A stretch of DNA of 24,092 bases from Lachnospiraceae bacterium UBA3772 (GCA_002371025.1 DFFQ01000069.1:1-24092); one strand, 5' to 3'. Numbered from the stretch's first letter, positions 7,992 through 16,353 are shown. Notes: generated from the sequence alone by a model not told the origin. Program-made: numbers and translations.

Positions 7992-10239
7992 CAATTTCCT
8001 TTATTCTTTTTGCAAATGTAGTAAATCTTCTTTGTTCGCTGATATTATCTATCATTCTGTTAACAAGATTTATATTTCCAACTATAACTACCATCTGCTT
8101 TGCTCTTGTAACTGCAGTATAAAGAAGATTCCTGTTAAATAATTTTTCCGGTCCTGCAAGAAGTGGGATTATAACTGCCGGATATTCACTTCCCTGAGAT
8201 TTATGAATTGTTATGGCAAAGGCATGTTCTACCTCATCTAGCATATTGTAAGTATAAACCGCTTCTCTTCCATCATCGAAATGAATAAGCACTTCCTCAT
8301 TGAAATCATCTATACTTAAAATATAGCCCATATCGCCGTTGAATACGCCAACCCCCTCCTCCATGACATAATTATTATCCTCACATGGTGGAATCCGCCA
8401 TTCAATCTTATAATTATTCTTTATCTGCATGACCTTATCCCCTTCACGGAAGATAACATCACCTTTATCTTTCTCATTTAACCCTTTTTTCTTTGGGTTT
8501 AAAGCATTCTGCAGTCTCTTATTAAGAGATTCTACTCCCAGCTCATATCTTCTCATAGGTGTGAGGACCTGGATTTCCTTAGCCGGAATCTTAAGATATT
8601 TAGGCAGATTGTCTATCAAAAGATCGTTTACCTCTTTTAAGATCTCAGCTGAATTCTTTCTTGGAATAAAGAAGAAATCCTTACTTTTATTACTAATCGT
8701 AAGATGCATTCCATTTTTGATCATATGAGCGTTACTTACTATAGAACTTTCCTTAGACTGTCTAAAGATCGAAGTAAGTGTAGTAACCGGAAAACATCCG
8801 CTTGAGATGATATCATGAAGCACATTTCCAGCTCCTACAGATGGAAGCTGATCGATATCACCTACAAGGATTAATCTTGTACCATATGTTATGGCTTTAA
8901 GCAACGCAAGAAAAAGAGTCGCATCCAGCATTGATGCTTCATCTATTATTATCACATCTGCATCCAGCGGATTATCTTCATTCCTGTTAAATGTAAGACG
9001 CTTTCCTGCTGCATCATCTGTTGGTTCTCCGGAGAATTCCAGAAGTCTGTGAATAGTCTCTGCCTTTTTACCTGTAGATTCTGTCATTCTCTTTGCAGCG
9101 CGTCCTGTAGGTGCAGCAAGAAGAACCTCCATTGCATTATTATTAAAATATTTGATAATGGCATTTATTATGGTAGTCTTACCTGTTCCCGGACCACCGG
9201 TAATAACAGCAACTCCCGAACTAATAGCTTCTCTTACGGCACATTTCTGAATCTCGTCAAGAGAAAAGCCGCAGTCCGTCTCAACCTCTGTAATAACGCT
9301 GTTTATCTCTTCTTCAGGTATCTCAAAACGAAGCTTAAGATCTATAAGCTTTCTTGCAGATGCAATCTCAGTATTATAATTCCAAAAACTGTAAACTATA
9401 GTATATTCCTGTCCATTTTCTTCTTCTGTTTTAAGTACTATCTTTTTATTCATAGACATATCTATAAGAAGATCATGGAACTTTTCCAAAAATACCTGTT
9501 CTTCCTCTGAACTTCCAATAAGAGAGTATACCTCACTGGCCAGAACCCTCTCAGGAAGATACATATGTCCCTCCTGCATGGAATTATTCAGAACATAAAG
9601 AATCGCAGAATGGATACGGAAGCTCGAATCTTCTGCAATACCTGCAGCCATAGCAATTTCATCTGCTTTTTTAAATCCGACTCCCGCCACATCCTCAGCT
9701 AATCTGTACGGATTATCTCTTATTACGTTATATACTTCCTTACCATATTCTTCATAAATCTTAATGGCAAGTTTTGCATTTATCCCATATTTGGATAAGA
9801 AGATTATGACTTCCTGAAATTCATGACTTTCGCTGTAAGATACAGCAATCTTATTAGCTTTATCAAGTGATATGCCCTTAACTTCAGCTAATCTTTCAGG
9901 TTCTTCTTCTATGATACGAAGTGTATCCAGTTTGAATTTCTTAACTATTCTCTTGGCAAGGACTTCGCCAATACCTTTGATTATACCAGATCCTAAGTAC
10001 TTCTCGATACCTTTGGTATCTTCCGGCATACTGATATTATAAGACGTAAACTTAAACTGTATATCATACTGCGGATGATGAACGTATTCACCTTCCGCCT
10101 GTATATACATTCCCTCGGCAACATTTCCAAGGGTTCCAACGAATATCTCTTCTCCATCTGTTGTTTCCACGGAGAAGACTGCATATCCGTTATCCTCATT
10201 TTTATATATGATTTTCTCGATGTATCCTTCTCTTGTCAT
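7981..10239 (-). CDS. recD2: RecD2-type SF1B ATP-dependent DNA helicase
   Basis: A 752-residue 5'-3' helicase of the RecD2 (YrrC) type, found in bacteria lacking RecBCD and linked to DNA repair and replication-fork upkeep. Order of parts: an N-terminal OB-like domain (residues 1-70), helix-hairpin-helix repeats rich in KGIGEVLAKRI, VKGISLDKANKI and AGVGFKKADEI (about 80-195), Walker A GGPGTGKT (348-355), Walker B IIIDEAS (430-436), an SH3-like insertion, then HKSQGSEYPAV and NLLYTAVTRAK near the C-terminus. The start ATG is 12 bases after the mreB stop, with only a weak TAGAAA ahead of it, so coupling to mreB translation is likely. Full-length, no key motif missing. Confidence 0.95.
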   Translation of the reverse strand: MTREGYIEKIIYKNEDNGYAVFSVETTDGEEIFVGTLGNVAEGMYIQAEGEYVHHPQYDIQFKFTSYNISMPEDTKGIEKYLGSGIIKGIGEVLAKRIVKKFKLDTLRIIEEEPERLAEVKGISLDKANKIAVSYSESHEFQEVIIFLSKYGINAKLAIKIYEEYGKEVYNVIRDNPYRLAEDVAGVGFKKADEIAMAAGIAEDSSFRIHSAILYVLNNSMQEGHMYLPERVLASEVYSLIGSSEEEQVFLEKFHDLLIDMSMNKKIVLKTEEENGQEYTIVYSFWNYNTEIASARKLIDLKLRFEIPEEEINSVITEVETDCGFSLDEIQKCAVREAISSGVAVITGGPGTGKTTIINAIIKYFNNNAMEVLLAAPTGRAAKRMTESTGKKAETIHRLLEFSGEPTDDAAGKRLTFNRNEDNPLDADVIIIDEASMLDATLFLALLKAITYGTRLILVGDIDQLPSVGAGNVLHDIISSGCFPVTTLTSIFRQSKESSIVSNAHMIKNGMHLTISNKSKDFFFIPRKNSAEILKEVNDLLIDNLPKYLKIPAKEIQVLTPMRRYELGVESLNKRLQNALNPKKKGLNEKDKGDVIFREGDKVMQIKNNYKIEWRIPPCEDNNYVMEEGVGVFNGDMGYILSIDDFNEEVLIHFDDGREAVYTYNMLDEVEHAFAITIHKSQGSEYPAVIIPLLAGPEKLFNRNLLYTAVTRAKQMVVIVGNINLVNRMIDNISEQRRFTTFAKRIKEIDEI

Positions 10240-10251
10240 ATTTCTATATGT

Positions 10252-11241
10252 CTATTTTTCCTCATCAAGTATATCCATATATTTTCCAGTACCAGTTGCA
10301 ACTGCAGACATAGGGTCCTCAGCTGTCATAGTAGTGATACCTGTCTTTTCTTCTATCATCTGTTCAAGACCATGAAGAAGTGCACCACCACCTGTAAGTA
10401 CAATACCTCTGTCTGCAATATCTGCAGCAAGCTCTGGAGGTGTTTTCTCAAGTACTGAATGTACAGCATCAACAATAGCTGCACACGGCTCTCTTAAAGC
10501 CTCTTCTGTTTCATCTGAAGTAATGGTGATAGTCTTAGGAAGACCAGTTACCATATTTCTACCACGGATCTCCATGGCAATGTTTTCAGGTCTCTTATAA
10601 CATGTACCAATATTTATCTTAACCTCTTCCGCTGTAACATCACCGATAAGAAGGTTGTGTCTCTTTCTCACATATCTTACGATGGCTTCATCAAAATTCT
10701 CACCTGCTGTTTTGATAGATGAGCTTACAACAGCTCCACCCATTGAGATAACAGCAATATCAGTAGTTCCACCACCAATATCAACAAGCATGTTTCCAAC
10801 AGGACGAGAGATATCAATTCCCGCACCGATTGCTGCTGCTATCGGGCACTCAAGAAGTGTAACAAATCTTGCTCCTGCACGATAAGCCGCTTCTTCTACT
10901 GCACGCCTTTCAACTTCTGTAACTCCTGAAGGCACTGATATACAAATTCTTGGTCTTCTTCCAAAGAAATTTCTACCGATAGCCTTACGTATAAAATATC
11001 TAAGCATCTGCTCAGCTGTTGAATTATCCGTAATAACACCATGCTTAAGTGGTCTTATAGGAACAATGTTACCTGGAGTTCTACCCAGCATAAGTCTTGC
11101 TTCTTCACCAATTTCTACAATCTTATCAAGTTCTTTATCATATGCGATTACGGAAGGCTCTTTTAAAACTACTCCCTTACCTCTTACATAAATCAGAGTA
11201 CTTGAAGTACCAAGATCTATTCCTATATCTGCATTTGACAT
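10252..11241 (-). CDS. mreB: MreB/Mbl family actin-like cell-shape protein
   Basis: A 329-residue bacterial actin that forms membrane-associated filaments guiding cell-wall synthesis. Phosphate-1 motif DIGIDLGTSSTLIY (residues 5-18), phosphate-2 motif LVDIGGGTTDIAVIS (152-166) and adenosine motif VLTGGGALLHG near residues 285-295 are intact. The oddity is residue 132: the normally invariant EEP motif reads LLECPIAAAIGAG, so the second Glu, equivalent to the catalytic Glu131 of Thermotoga MreB and Gln137 of actin, is Cys (codon TGC, complement of 10846-10848). This may slow or alter ATP hydrolysis. There is no mreC or mreD beside it, so it may be a paralogue rather than the main MreB. TAGGAGG precedes the ATG by ten bases. 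Preceded by a PAS/GAF protein (18-base gap) and followed by recD2. Confidence 0.92.
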   Translation of the reverse strand: MSNADIGIDLGTSSTLIYVRGKGVVLKEPSVIAYDKELDKIVEIGEEARLMLGRTPGNIVPIRPLKHGVITDNSTAEQMLRYFIRKAIGRNFFGRRPRICISVPSGVTEVERRAVEEAAYRAGARFVTLLECPIAAAIGAGIDISRPVGNMLVDIGGGTTDIAVISMGGAVVSSSIKTAGENFDEAIVRYVRKRHNLLIGDVTAEEVKINIGTCYKRPENIAMEIRGRNMVTGLPKTITITSDETEEALREPCAAIVDAVHSVLEKTPPELAADIADRGIVLTGGGALLHGLEQMIEEKTGITTMTAEDPMSAVATGTGKYMDILDEEK

Positions 11242-11259
11242 TACTTTAGTTCCTCCTAT

Positions 11260-12993
11260 CTAGTCCTGCGCCAGTCTTAGTATGAATACTGATCCTGTCT
11301 CCCCATCCTGAAAATGGACCGGAAGCATAGATACATCAAATATTGCTCCAAATTCCTCTATATATTTGCGCCAGTTGACACGTTTGGTGGATGAGCCTAT
11401 TTCATAGCCCTTAATCTCTTCCTTGGTATCTGGCACTATATTCCAGGAATTCTCGCCTGTCATATCTCTTTCTGCCAATTTATTTAGCGCTTTATTGGCA
11501 AATATTATCTTTCCTGTTTCATTATCTCTTATAAAGATAGCTGCTGAAAACTGATCAAGAATGTCAAATAAGTCCTCATCTCTATTAAATAAGCCCTTGG
11601 ATCTCACTTCTTTACTTAAGACAAAGGAAATGAGATGCGCAAACTGCTCTGTAAAAATCAGTTCTTCTTCTGTCCATTCTCTTTCTTTTCTGTTTTCTAT
11701 AATAACCAGTCGACCATAATAAAGTTTTTCTGCAACAACAGGCCTTATTACAACAGCTCTGGCCCTTCCTGCAAAAATACCAATTCTTATGCGATTAGTC
11801 ATAGACTTGTGGTCAACAATAAAGCCTTCTTTATTGATCTTTTTCCTCATATCCTCGGAAAAATGATCCTGTTTCCAATCGAAGCTTGCTACTGTAGCAG
11901 GAGATTTTCCCTCTCTGCTCCAATAATCATCTATTGAATAAATCTCTGAATATTTTGAAGATTCCTTAAACAGGATTACATGATCAACATCTAGTAATTC
12001 TCCTGCTTTTTTAAGGTATTTCTCCAGATTAAACTTGCGTTCTTTTACTATATCTCTAAGCATTCCAGATAAAATCTTACTCTGCTCTTTTTCAAATTTA
12101 ATTAAAGCCTTATACTTATTATCATCAGGCTTCTTATGTGTGGATGTATAGAATTTATAAACATATTCTGAAATGATCTCAGTCATCTTTCTATGATGTT
12201 TAATGATTTTTCTAAGTCTATCCACCTGAATCTTATCATGAGCAAAAAGGATCCAATTTGCCACATGTCTGCCACCTATCACTATAGGCGCCGCCGACAG
12301 GCCACTTTCCGGACTGACTCTTTCTATATCCATATATACCGGCTCATCACTTGATAAAAGACTATCACTAAGTCTTTCAAACATCTCAAAATACTCCGGT
12401 CTGTCAAGCATATCATAGAAATCGCCAAGATATGCTTCAGGTCCAACCGGTTCAGAAATCTTTCTTCCGGAAAGATCCACAACAACAGAATAAACTCCAA
12501 AGTTTTCTGCAATATGGTTCAGTACTTCCAGCATCTTATTGTTTCTAAATGCTTCAGCTATCTCCTGTGAATCCGGTATTCTATCTTCCTTTTCCTTAAC
12601 AACTTCCTTCTCTTTTTCAACAGTATCACGAAGTATGTATTCCATCCTAAAAGTATCTTTAGAAAGATCACAGTAATCTGATACAATATCAACCTTCCTC
12701 ACAGTGCCATTGTCACCACAGATTTTTAATTCATAGGAAAATCCCATGTGTTTATCTGTAGCCATTTTCAGTGCCTCTGCAAACATTTCCCTATCATCTG
12801 GATGAATATAATCCTTAGGAAGTTTGAATCCATCTTTAATAGCCTTTAAATTCATTCCAAGTAGTTCTACATTATCAGTTATGTATTCTAATTTAGAGTG
12901 GCTTAAAGTCTCATCCCTAAGATAATCAACGACTATGATATAGCATCTTTCCTTCTCAAGAGCCTTGAGAAGGAATTTAGTTTCATCCTTCAT
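11260..12993 (-). CDS. PAS/GAF-domain sensory protein without output domain
   Basis: 577 residues. An N-terminal PAS-like domain (about 1-120) contains the IHPDDR turn and a C-terminal beta strand FRMEYILRD. A charged linker (123-140) leads to an unassigned alpha/beta segment (about 150-255) with VVVDLSGRKI and GRHVANWILFA, which could be a PocR- or GAF-like ligand-binding fold. A helical stretch (255-320) is followed by a GAF-like domain (about 322-462), then a second PAS (about 473-577) with AAIFIRDNETGKIIFANKAL. There is no HATP kinase, GGDEF, EAL, phosphatase, HTH or methyl-accepting region, and no transmembrane segment. It therefore probably acts by protein-protein contact. It is directly upstream of mreB (18 bases), so a role in shape control is a reasonable inference. 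The start has a run of six G residues just upstream. Confidence 0.82.
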   Translation of the reverse strand: MKDETKFLLKALEKERCYIIVVDYLRDETLSHSKLEYITDNVELLGMNLKAIKDGFKLPKDYIHPDDREMFAEALKMATDKHMGFSYELKICGDNGTVRKVDIVSDYCDLSKDTFRMEYILRDTVEKEKEVVKEKEDRIPDSQEIAEAFRNNKMLEVLNHIAENFGVYSVVVDLSGRKISEPVGPEAYLGDFYDMLDRPEYFEMFERLSDSLLSSDEPVYMDIERVSPESGLSAAPIVIGGRHVANWILFAHDKIQVDRLRKIIKHHRKMTEIISEYVYKFYTSTHKKPDDNKYKALIKFEKEQSKILSGMLRDIVKERKFNLEKYLKKAGELLDVDHVILFKESSKYSEIYSIDDYWSREGKSPATVASFDWKQDHFSEDMRKKINKEGFIVDHKSMTNRIRIGIFAGRARAVVIRPVVAEKLYYGRLVIIENRKEREWTEEELIFTEQFAHLISFVLSKEVRSKGLFNRDEDLFDILDQFSAAIFIRDNETGKIIFANKALNKLAERDMTGENSWNIVPDTKEEIKGYEIGSSTKRVNWRKYIEEFGAIFDVSMLPVHFQDGETGSVFILRLAQD

Positions 12994-13023
12994 ATGACAC
13001 CCCCCTATTAAGTTAACCCTCGT

Positions 13024-13073
13024 TAGAAAAGAACAGGGACTAAAAAAAGTTTCCGCTTACAATAGTCCCTGTT
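13024..13073 (-). terminator. Candidate terminator after the DivIVA-like gene
   Basis: A perfect 11-bp inverted repeat, AACAGGGACTA (13032-13042) with TAGTCCCTGTT (13063-13073), and a 20-base loop. On the minus strand it follows the DivIVA-like stop by 24 bases and is trailed by CTTTTCT, a modest U tract. The long loop and weak tract make partial read-through into the PAS/GAF gene likely. I find no clear promoter for that gene in the short gap. Confidence 0.55.
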
Positions 13074-13097
13074 AATACATTACAAATAAACGTTTTT

Positions 13098-14024
13098 TTA
13101 CTGCTTAGATGAAGCAACATCTCCAAATGCATCATCTGTAAGCTTCTTTGTCTCCTGACATGCTGTTGATACCTTATCAACTGATGCCATAAGCTGTGCA
13201 ACAAATTCGCTGATTGATTCGCATTCTCTCTTTACCTGACTTCTTGTCATGTAAACTTCTTCGCGAGTCTTAGCTTTCAGCTGTTCGCACTCAGTCTCTG
13301 TATCCTGTTTTAATTTTGCAGCAGCAGCTTCTGTTGCAGCCTTAAGCTGATTGCAGCTTGCTGTTGTCTGTTCTTTTAACTGATTCATCTCAGCTACTGT
13401 TGTATTCTTTAAATTCTCGCAGTCAGCATAAGTTGTTTCTCTCTTTTCCTGACAAGAACTCTTTGTCTGTGTTGTAAGTCTGTCACATTCAGCCTTTGTT
13501 GTAGTCTTGAGATTTTCACAATGTGATGTTGTCTCATTCATCATCTGATTACACTGTGCTGTTGTATCATCCATCATCTGCTTACACTGTGCTGTTGTGT
13601 CATCCATCATCTGCTTACACTGTGTAGCTGTCTCATTCATCTTTGAATCACACTCTTCCTGAGTCTCTCTTGCAAGCTTATCAGCCTGTTCTCTTGCTCC
13701 AAGGAGTGTACGTGAAATTGACTCGTATCTTGCAGCACTTTCTTTATCTCTGGTCTCATATTCAGCAAGCTGTGCTTTCATTCTGTCAATCTCTGCCTGA
13801 AGATCATTATTAACCTGTTTTAAATTATCAACTGTAGCCTTAGACTCATTCATGTTTACTTCGCGCATCTTACGAAGACTATCTACTGTCTCACTAAGCT
13901 TTGCAGTAGTATTCTTGAGTTCTGTAATCTGAGACTCGTAATCATCCTTCATTTCAGCTATATAAGCTTCTGTCCCCTTCTTATCATATCCACCGAATGA
14001 AACTGACTTGATATTTAACTCCAT
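13098..14024 (-). CDS. DivIVA-like coiled-coil protein with cysteine-marked 11-residue repeats
   Basis: 308 residues. The N-terminus, VSFGGYDKKGTEAYIAEM, resembles the membrane-binding head of DivIVA/GpsB proteins, which mark cell poles or division sites, and it is followed by heptad coiled coil to about residue 120. From residue 125 to 278 the chain is fourteen back-to-back 11-residue units of the type CKQMMDDTTAQ. Cys opens eleven of the fourteen (125, 136, 147, 158, 169, 180, 191, 202, 224, 246, 268); Met213, Ala235 and Val257 replace it in the other three. Such hendecads form long, nearly straight helical bundles. The tail (280-308) looks disordered. AAAGGGGA precedes the ATG. It has its own promoter and lies between glmS and the PAS/GAF-mreB cluster. 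Function unknown; a scaffold for wall growth is inferred from the head and the neighbours. Confidence 0.8.
   Translation of the reverse strand: MELNIKSVSFGGYDKKGTEAYIAEMKDDYESQITELKNTTAKLSETVDSLRKMREVNMNESKATVDNLKQVNNDLQAEIDRMKAQLAEYETRDKESAARYESISRTLLGAREQADKLARETQEECDSKMNETATQCKQMMDDTTAQCKQMMDDTTAQCNQMMNETTSHCENLKTTTKAECDRLTTQTKSSCQEKRETTYADCENLKNTTVAEMNQLKEQTTASCNQLKAATEAAAAKLKQDTETECEQLKAKTREEVYMTRSQVKRECESISEFVAQLMASVDKVSTACQETKKLTDDAFGDVASSKQ
13525..13623 (-). repeat. 33-bp tandem coding repeats
   Basis: Three adjacent 33-base units (13525-13557, 13558-13590, 13591-13623) encode residues of the hendecad array. The last two differ at only one base. The first is more diverged. They show recent unit duplication within the coiled-coil gene and are a site where unit number could vary between strains. 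Confidence 0.85.
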
Positions 14025-14093
14025 TTTGGTCCCCTTTCAAAATTTCGAAATGCACATTTTTTCTTTTCCTCTTTTCGAGGACATTCAAGCTAA

Positions 14094-14121
14094 ATTATAA
14101 CACAGCACTCGGCATAATGCC
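14094..14121 (-). promoter_or_regulatory. Extended -10 promoter of the DivIVA-like gene with adjacent palindrome
   Basis: Minus-strand TGTTATAAT (-10 box at 14094-14099 with TG one base upstream) and no good -35 box. In the -35 area lies the perfect 11-bp palindrome GGCATTATGCC (14111-14121), which might be an operator. The leader is about 60 bases and has a small CCTC/GAGG hairpin. Confidence 0.55.
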
Positions 14122-14163
14122 ATTTTTTTTAGTAAGAATAAACAATCTCAGCACGTTTTCTCC

Positions 14164-14194
14164 AAAAAAAGGAAAAGCCCCGAAGGGCTTTTCC
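14164..14194 (-). terminator. glmS terminator
   Basis: A 10-bp stem of GGAAAAGCCC (14171-14180) and GGGCTTTTCC (14185-14194) with a UUCG loop on the minus strand, followed directly by seven T. It begins 8 bases after the glmS stop codon. Textbook intrinsic terminator. Confidence 0.95.
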
Positions 14195-14202
14195 CATACT
14201 TT

Positions 14203-16020
14203 TTATTCAACTGTAACTGATTTTGCAAGATTTCTTGGTTTATCAACATCAAGTCCCTTTGCATCAGATACGAAATAAGCTATAAGCTGAAGTACTGCAG
14301 CTGTAGCAAATACACTAAATGTTGAATCTGCATCAGGTATCTTTATCTGCTTATCACAGATAGTATTATCATTGATATCATCATCATGGCTGATAAGGAT
14401 AACATATGCTCCTCTTGACTTAACCTCTCTGATATTTGAAATGACCTTACTATATACATTTTCATCTGTTGCGATAGCGATAACAGGTACTCCCTCACTG
14501 ATGAGAGCGATAGTTCCATGTTTTAATTCACCTGCAGCATATGCCTCTGAATGAATATAAGAGATTTCTTTAAGCTTAAGCGAAGCCTCAAGACACATTG
14601 TATAATCAATACCTCTTCCAATGTAGAATACATCCGGAGCCACTTTGATATAATTTGCTATTCTCTTGATATTATTGGCATTAAGGAGTGTTTCTTTAAT
14701 AAGTTCTCCTGCATTCATGAGATTCTGGACAAATTCTTTAGCCTCATCTTCTTTTAAAATGCCTTTAACAAATCCCATACGGCAAGCAATAAGATACATT
14801 GCAGAAATCTGAACTGTATATGCCTTTGTTGACGCAACAGCAATCTCAGGACCTGCATGTGTATATAATACATAATCACTTTCGCGGGCAATTGTTGAAC
14901 CCTTAACATTAACGATAGATATAACCTTTGAACCCTTACTCTTTGCAAGCTTTAAAGCTTCAAGTGTATCAATTGTCTCTCCTGACTGTGAAAGTACAAT
15001 TGTAAGAGTCCCCTCATCAATGATAGGATCCTTATATCTGAATTCAGATGCGATCTCAACTGTTACAGGAATCCTCAGTCTGTTCTCAAGTACTGTACGT
15101 CCTACCATACCAGCATGCATTGCTGTTCCGCAGGCAACGATATTTATGTTCTTTACACCTTTAAGAACTTCATCATCTATTCCATCATCAAGAAGGTATG
15201 GAAGTCCATCCTTTACTCTTGGCATGATAGTTCTTGAAAGTGCATCTGGCTGTTCGTATATTTCCTTTAACATGAAGTGTGGATATCCACCCTTCTGTGC
15301 TGCTGAGATATCCCAGTTTACTGTAAGAATTTCAGGCTTAACTTCATTTCCCTTCATATCTTCAACCTTTATTCCTTCTTCTGAAAGAGTAAGGATGTGA
15401 TATTCAGGAACAACAAAGTATTCCTTTGAATAAGCAATAATTGCTGTAAGATCAGATGCTATTATTGCACCCTTCTTTGACGCTGCTGCTACAAGTGGGC
15501 TTACATTTCTTACTGAATAGATCTTTCCTGGCTGGTCATCAAACATGATACAGAGAGCAAATGATCCAGAAAGAAGTTTAACCACCTTTCTTATCGCATC
15601 GATCGGATCACCTTCATAAACCTTATCAAGGAAAGCAGCAGCAACTTCTGAATCCGTTTCTGACTTAAGCATATCCTTAAGGCCGTACTGAACTGTTAAA
15701 TCTCTGTAATTTTCAATTATTCCATTATGAATAAGAGTAACTCTTCCTACTCTGTGAGGATGTGCATTTGCATCTGTAACTCCTCCATGAGTAGCCCATC
15801 TGGTATGTCCTATACCGGTTGTACCCTTTGTTTCAAGTTTCTTTGCAGCTTCGCGAAGATCTGCTACACGTCCGACCTTCTTTGCTAAAAGAAGTCCAGC
15901 ACTTGGATCCATAATAGCAATTCCGGCACTGTCATATCCTCTATACTCAAGCTGCTCAAGACCATCAATAAGAACATCCTTTGCTGGAAGATTACCAGCA
16001 AAACCTATAATACCACACAT
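14203..16020 (-). CDS. glmS: Glutamine--fructose-6-phosphate aminotransferase (isomerizing)
   Basis: Makes glucosamine-6-phosphate from fructose-6-phosphate and glutamine, the first step towards UDP-GlcNAc for peptidoglycan. 605 residues, the usual length. The N-terminal glutaminase domain begins MCGIIGFAG with Cys2 as nucleophile after Met removal and contains GIGHTRWATHG and HNGIIENY. Two SIS sugar-isomerase domains follow, with SQSGETIDT, STKAYTVQ and SEAYAAGELKHG. The C-terminus DKPRNLAKSVTVE is the family signature. GAGGAG lies nine bases before the ATG. The gene stands alone between its own promoter and terminator, and expression should be controlled by the glmS ribozyme in its leader, so the product's sugar phosphate feeds back on its mRNA. 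Confidence 0.98.
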   Translation of the reverse strand: MCGIIGFAGNLPAKDVLIDGLEQLEYRGYDSAGIAIMDPSAGLLLAKKVGRVADLREAAKKLETKGTTGIGHTRWATHGGVTDANAHPHRVGRVTLIHNGIIENYRDLTVQYGLKDMLKSETDSEVAAAFLDKVYEGDPIDAIRKVVKLLSGSFALCIMFDDQPGKIYSVRNVSPLVAAASKKGAIIASDLTAIIAYSKEYFVVPEYHILTLSEEGIKVEDMKGNEVKPEILTVNWDISAAQKGGYPHFMLKEIYEQPDALSRTIMPRVKDGLPYLLDDGIDDEVLKGVKNINIVACGTAMHAGMVGRTVLENRLRIPVTVEIASEFRYKDPIIDEGTLTIVLSQSGETIDTLEALKLAKSKGSKVISIVNVKGSTIARESDYVLYTHAGPEIAVASTKAYTVQISAMYLIACRMGFVKGILKEDEAKEFVQNLMNAGELIKETLLNANNIKRIANYIKVAPDVFYIGRGIDYTMCLEASLKLKEISYIHSEAYAAGELKHGTIALISEGVPVIAIATDENVYSKVISNIREVKSRGAYVILISHDDDINDNTICDKQIKIPDADSTFSVFATAAVLQLIAYFVSDAKGLDVDKPRNLAKSVTVE

Positions 16021-16064
16021 ATAAATATTCTCCTCTATTTAACCTTTTATAATGATACATTTGA

Positions 16065-16265
16065 TATGACCCTCTGTTTTCTGATTACTCAGGGTTTTAA
16101 GATCATACCTAACGAACCATGTGTGGTCCGGAAGCGCATCCGCCGAAATCTCGATAACGCTCCTCCTCGTCAACGTGACAGCTGTATGTAATAACCTAAA
16201 TCGCATTCTTCCTTACAAAAGAAAAGCTGAATTCTTTATGACACAAGCTTCACGTAAATGGCGCT
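16065..16265 (-). ncRNA. glmS ribozyme: glmS ribozyme (glucosamine-6-phosphate-activated self-cleaving riboswitch)
   Basis: Minus-strand leader of glmS. The cleavage site is A(16265)/G(16264) in UUUAGCGCC. Conserved core: GACGAGGAG (16163-16171 complement) and AUCGAGAUUUCGGCGGAUG (16137-16155 complement), both near-identical to the known ribozyme class. P1 is ACGUGA (16250-16255) with UCACGU (16173-16178), enclosing an unusually large 71-base arm. P3 has ACCA/UGGU near 16120, followed by GUUAGG. P4 runs from UAUGA to UCAUA and ends at about 16065. Bound glucosamine-6-phosphate is the cofactor for cleavage; the 5'-OH product is then degraded, lowering GlmS. The 3' end is about 45 bases before the start codon. 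Confidence 0.96.
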
Positions 16266-16324
16266 AAAACTTCTTAGTTTTTCGAAAAAATCACAGGCTC
16301 CTTTCTATCCCATAATCGTTTCAA

Positions 16325-16353
16325 ATTATATCACAAATTACGCTTTTATGCAA
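16325..16353 (-). promoter_or_regulatory. glmS promoter
   Basis: TTGCAT (16348-16353), a 17-base spacer and TATAAT (16325-16330) preceded by TGA, an extended -10. Transcription would start near 16318, leaving about 55 bases ahead of the ribozyme cleavage site. The -35 box overlaps the U tract of the upstream terminator. Confidence 0.75.

Noticed and set aside
9049..9510. Long plus-strand open frame opposite recD2, and similar antisense frames opposite glmS, mreB, comF and the PAS/GAF gene
   Set aside because: Low-complexity or Cys/Phe/Ile-rich translations without family signatures, lying wholly within well-supported genes on the other strand.
13525..13623. Short tandem repeats that might suggest a CRISPR array
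   Set aside because: The units are directly adjacent with no spacers, keep the reading frame and encode the hendecad protein.
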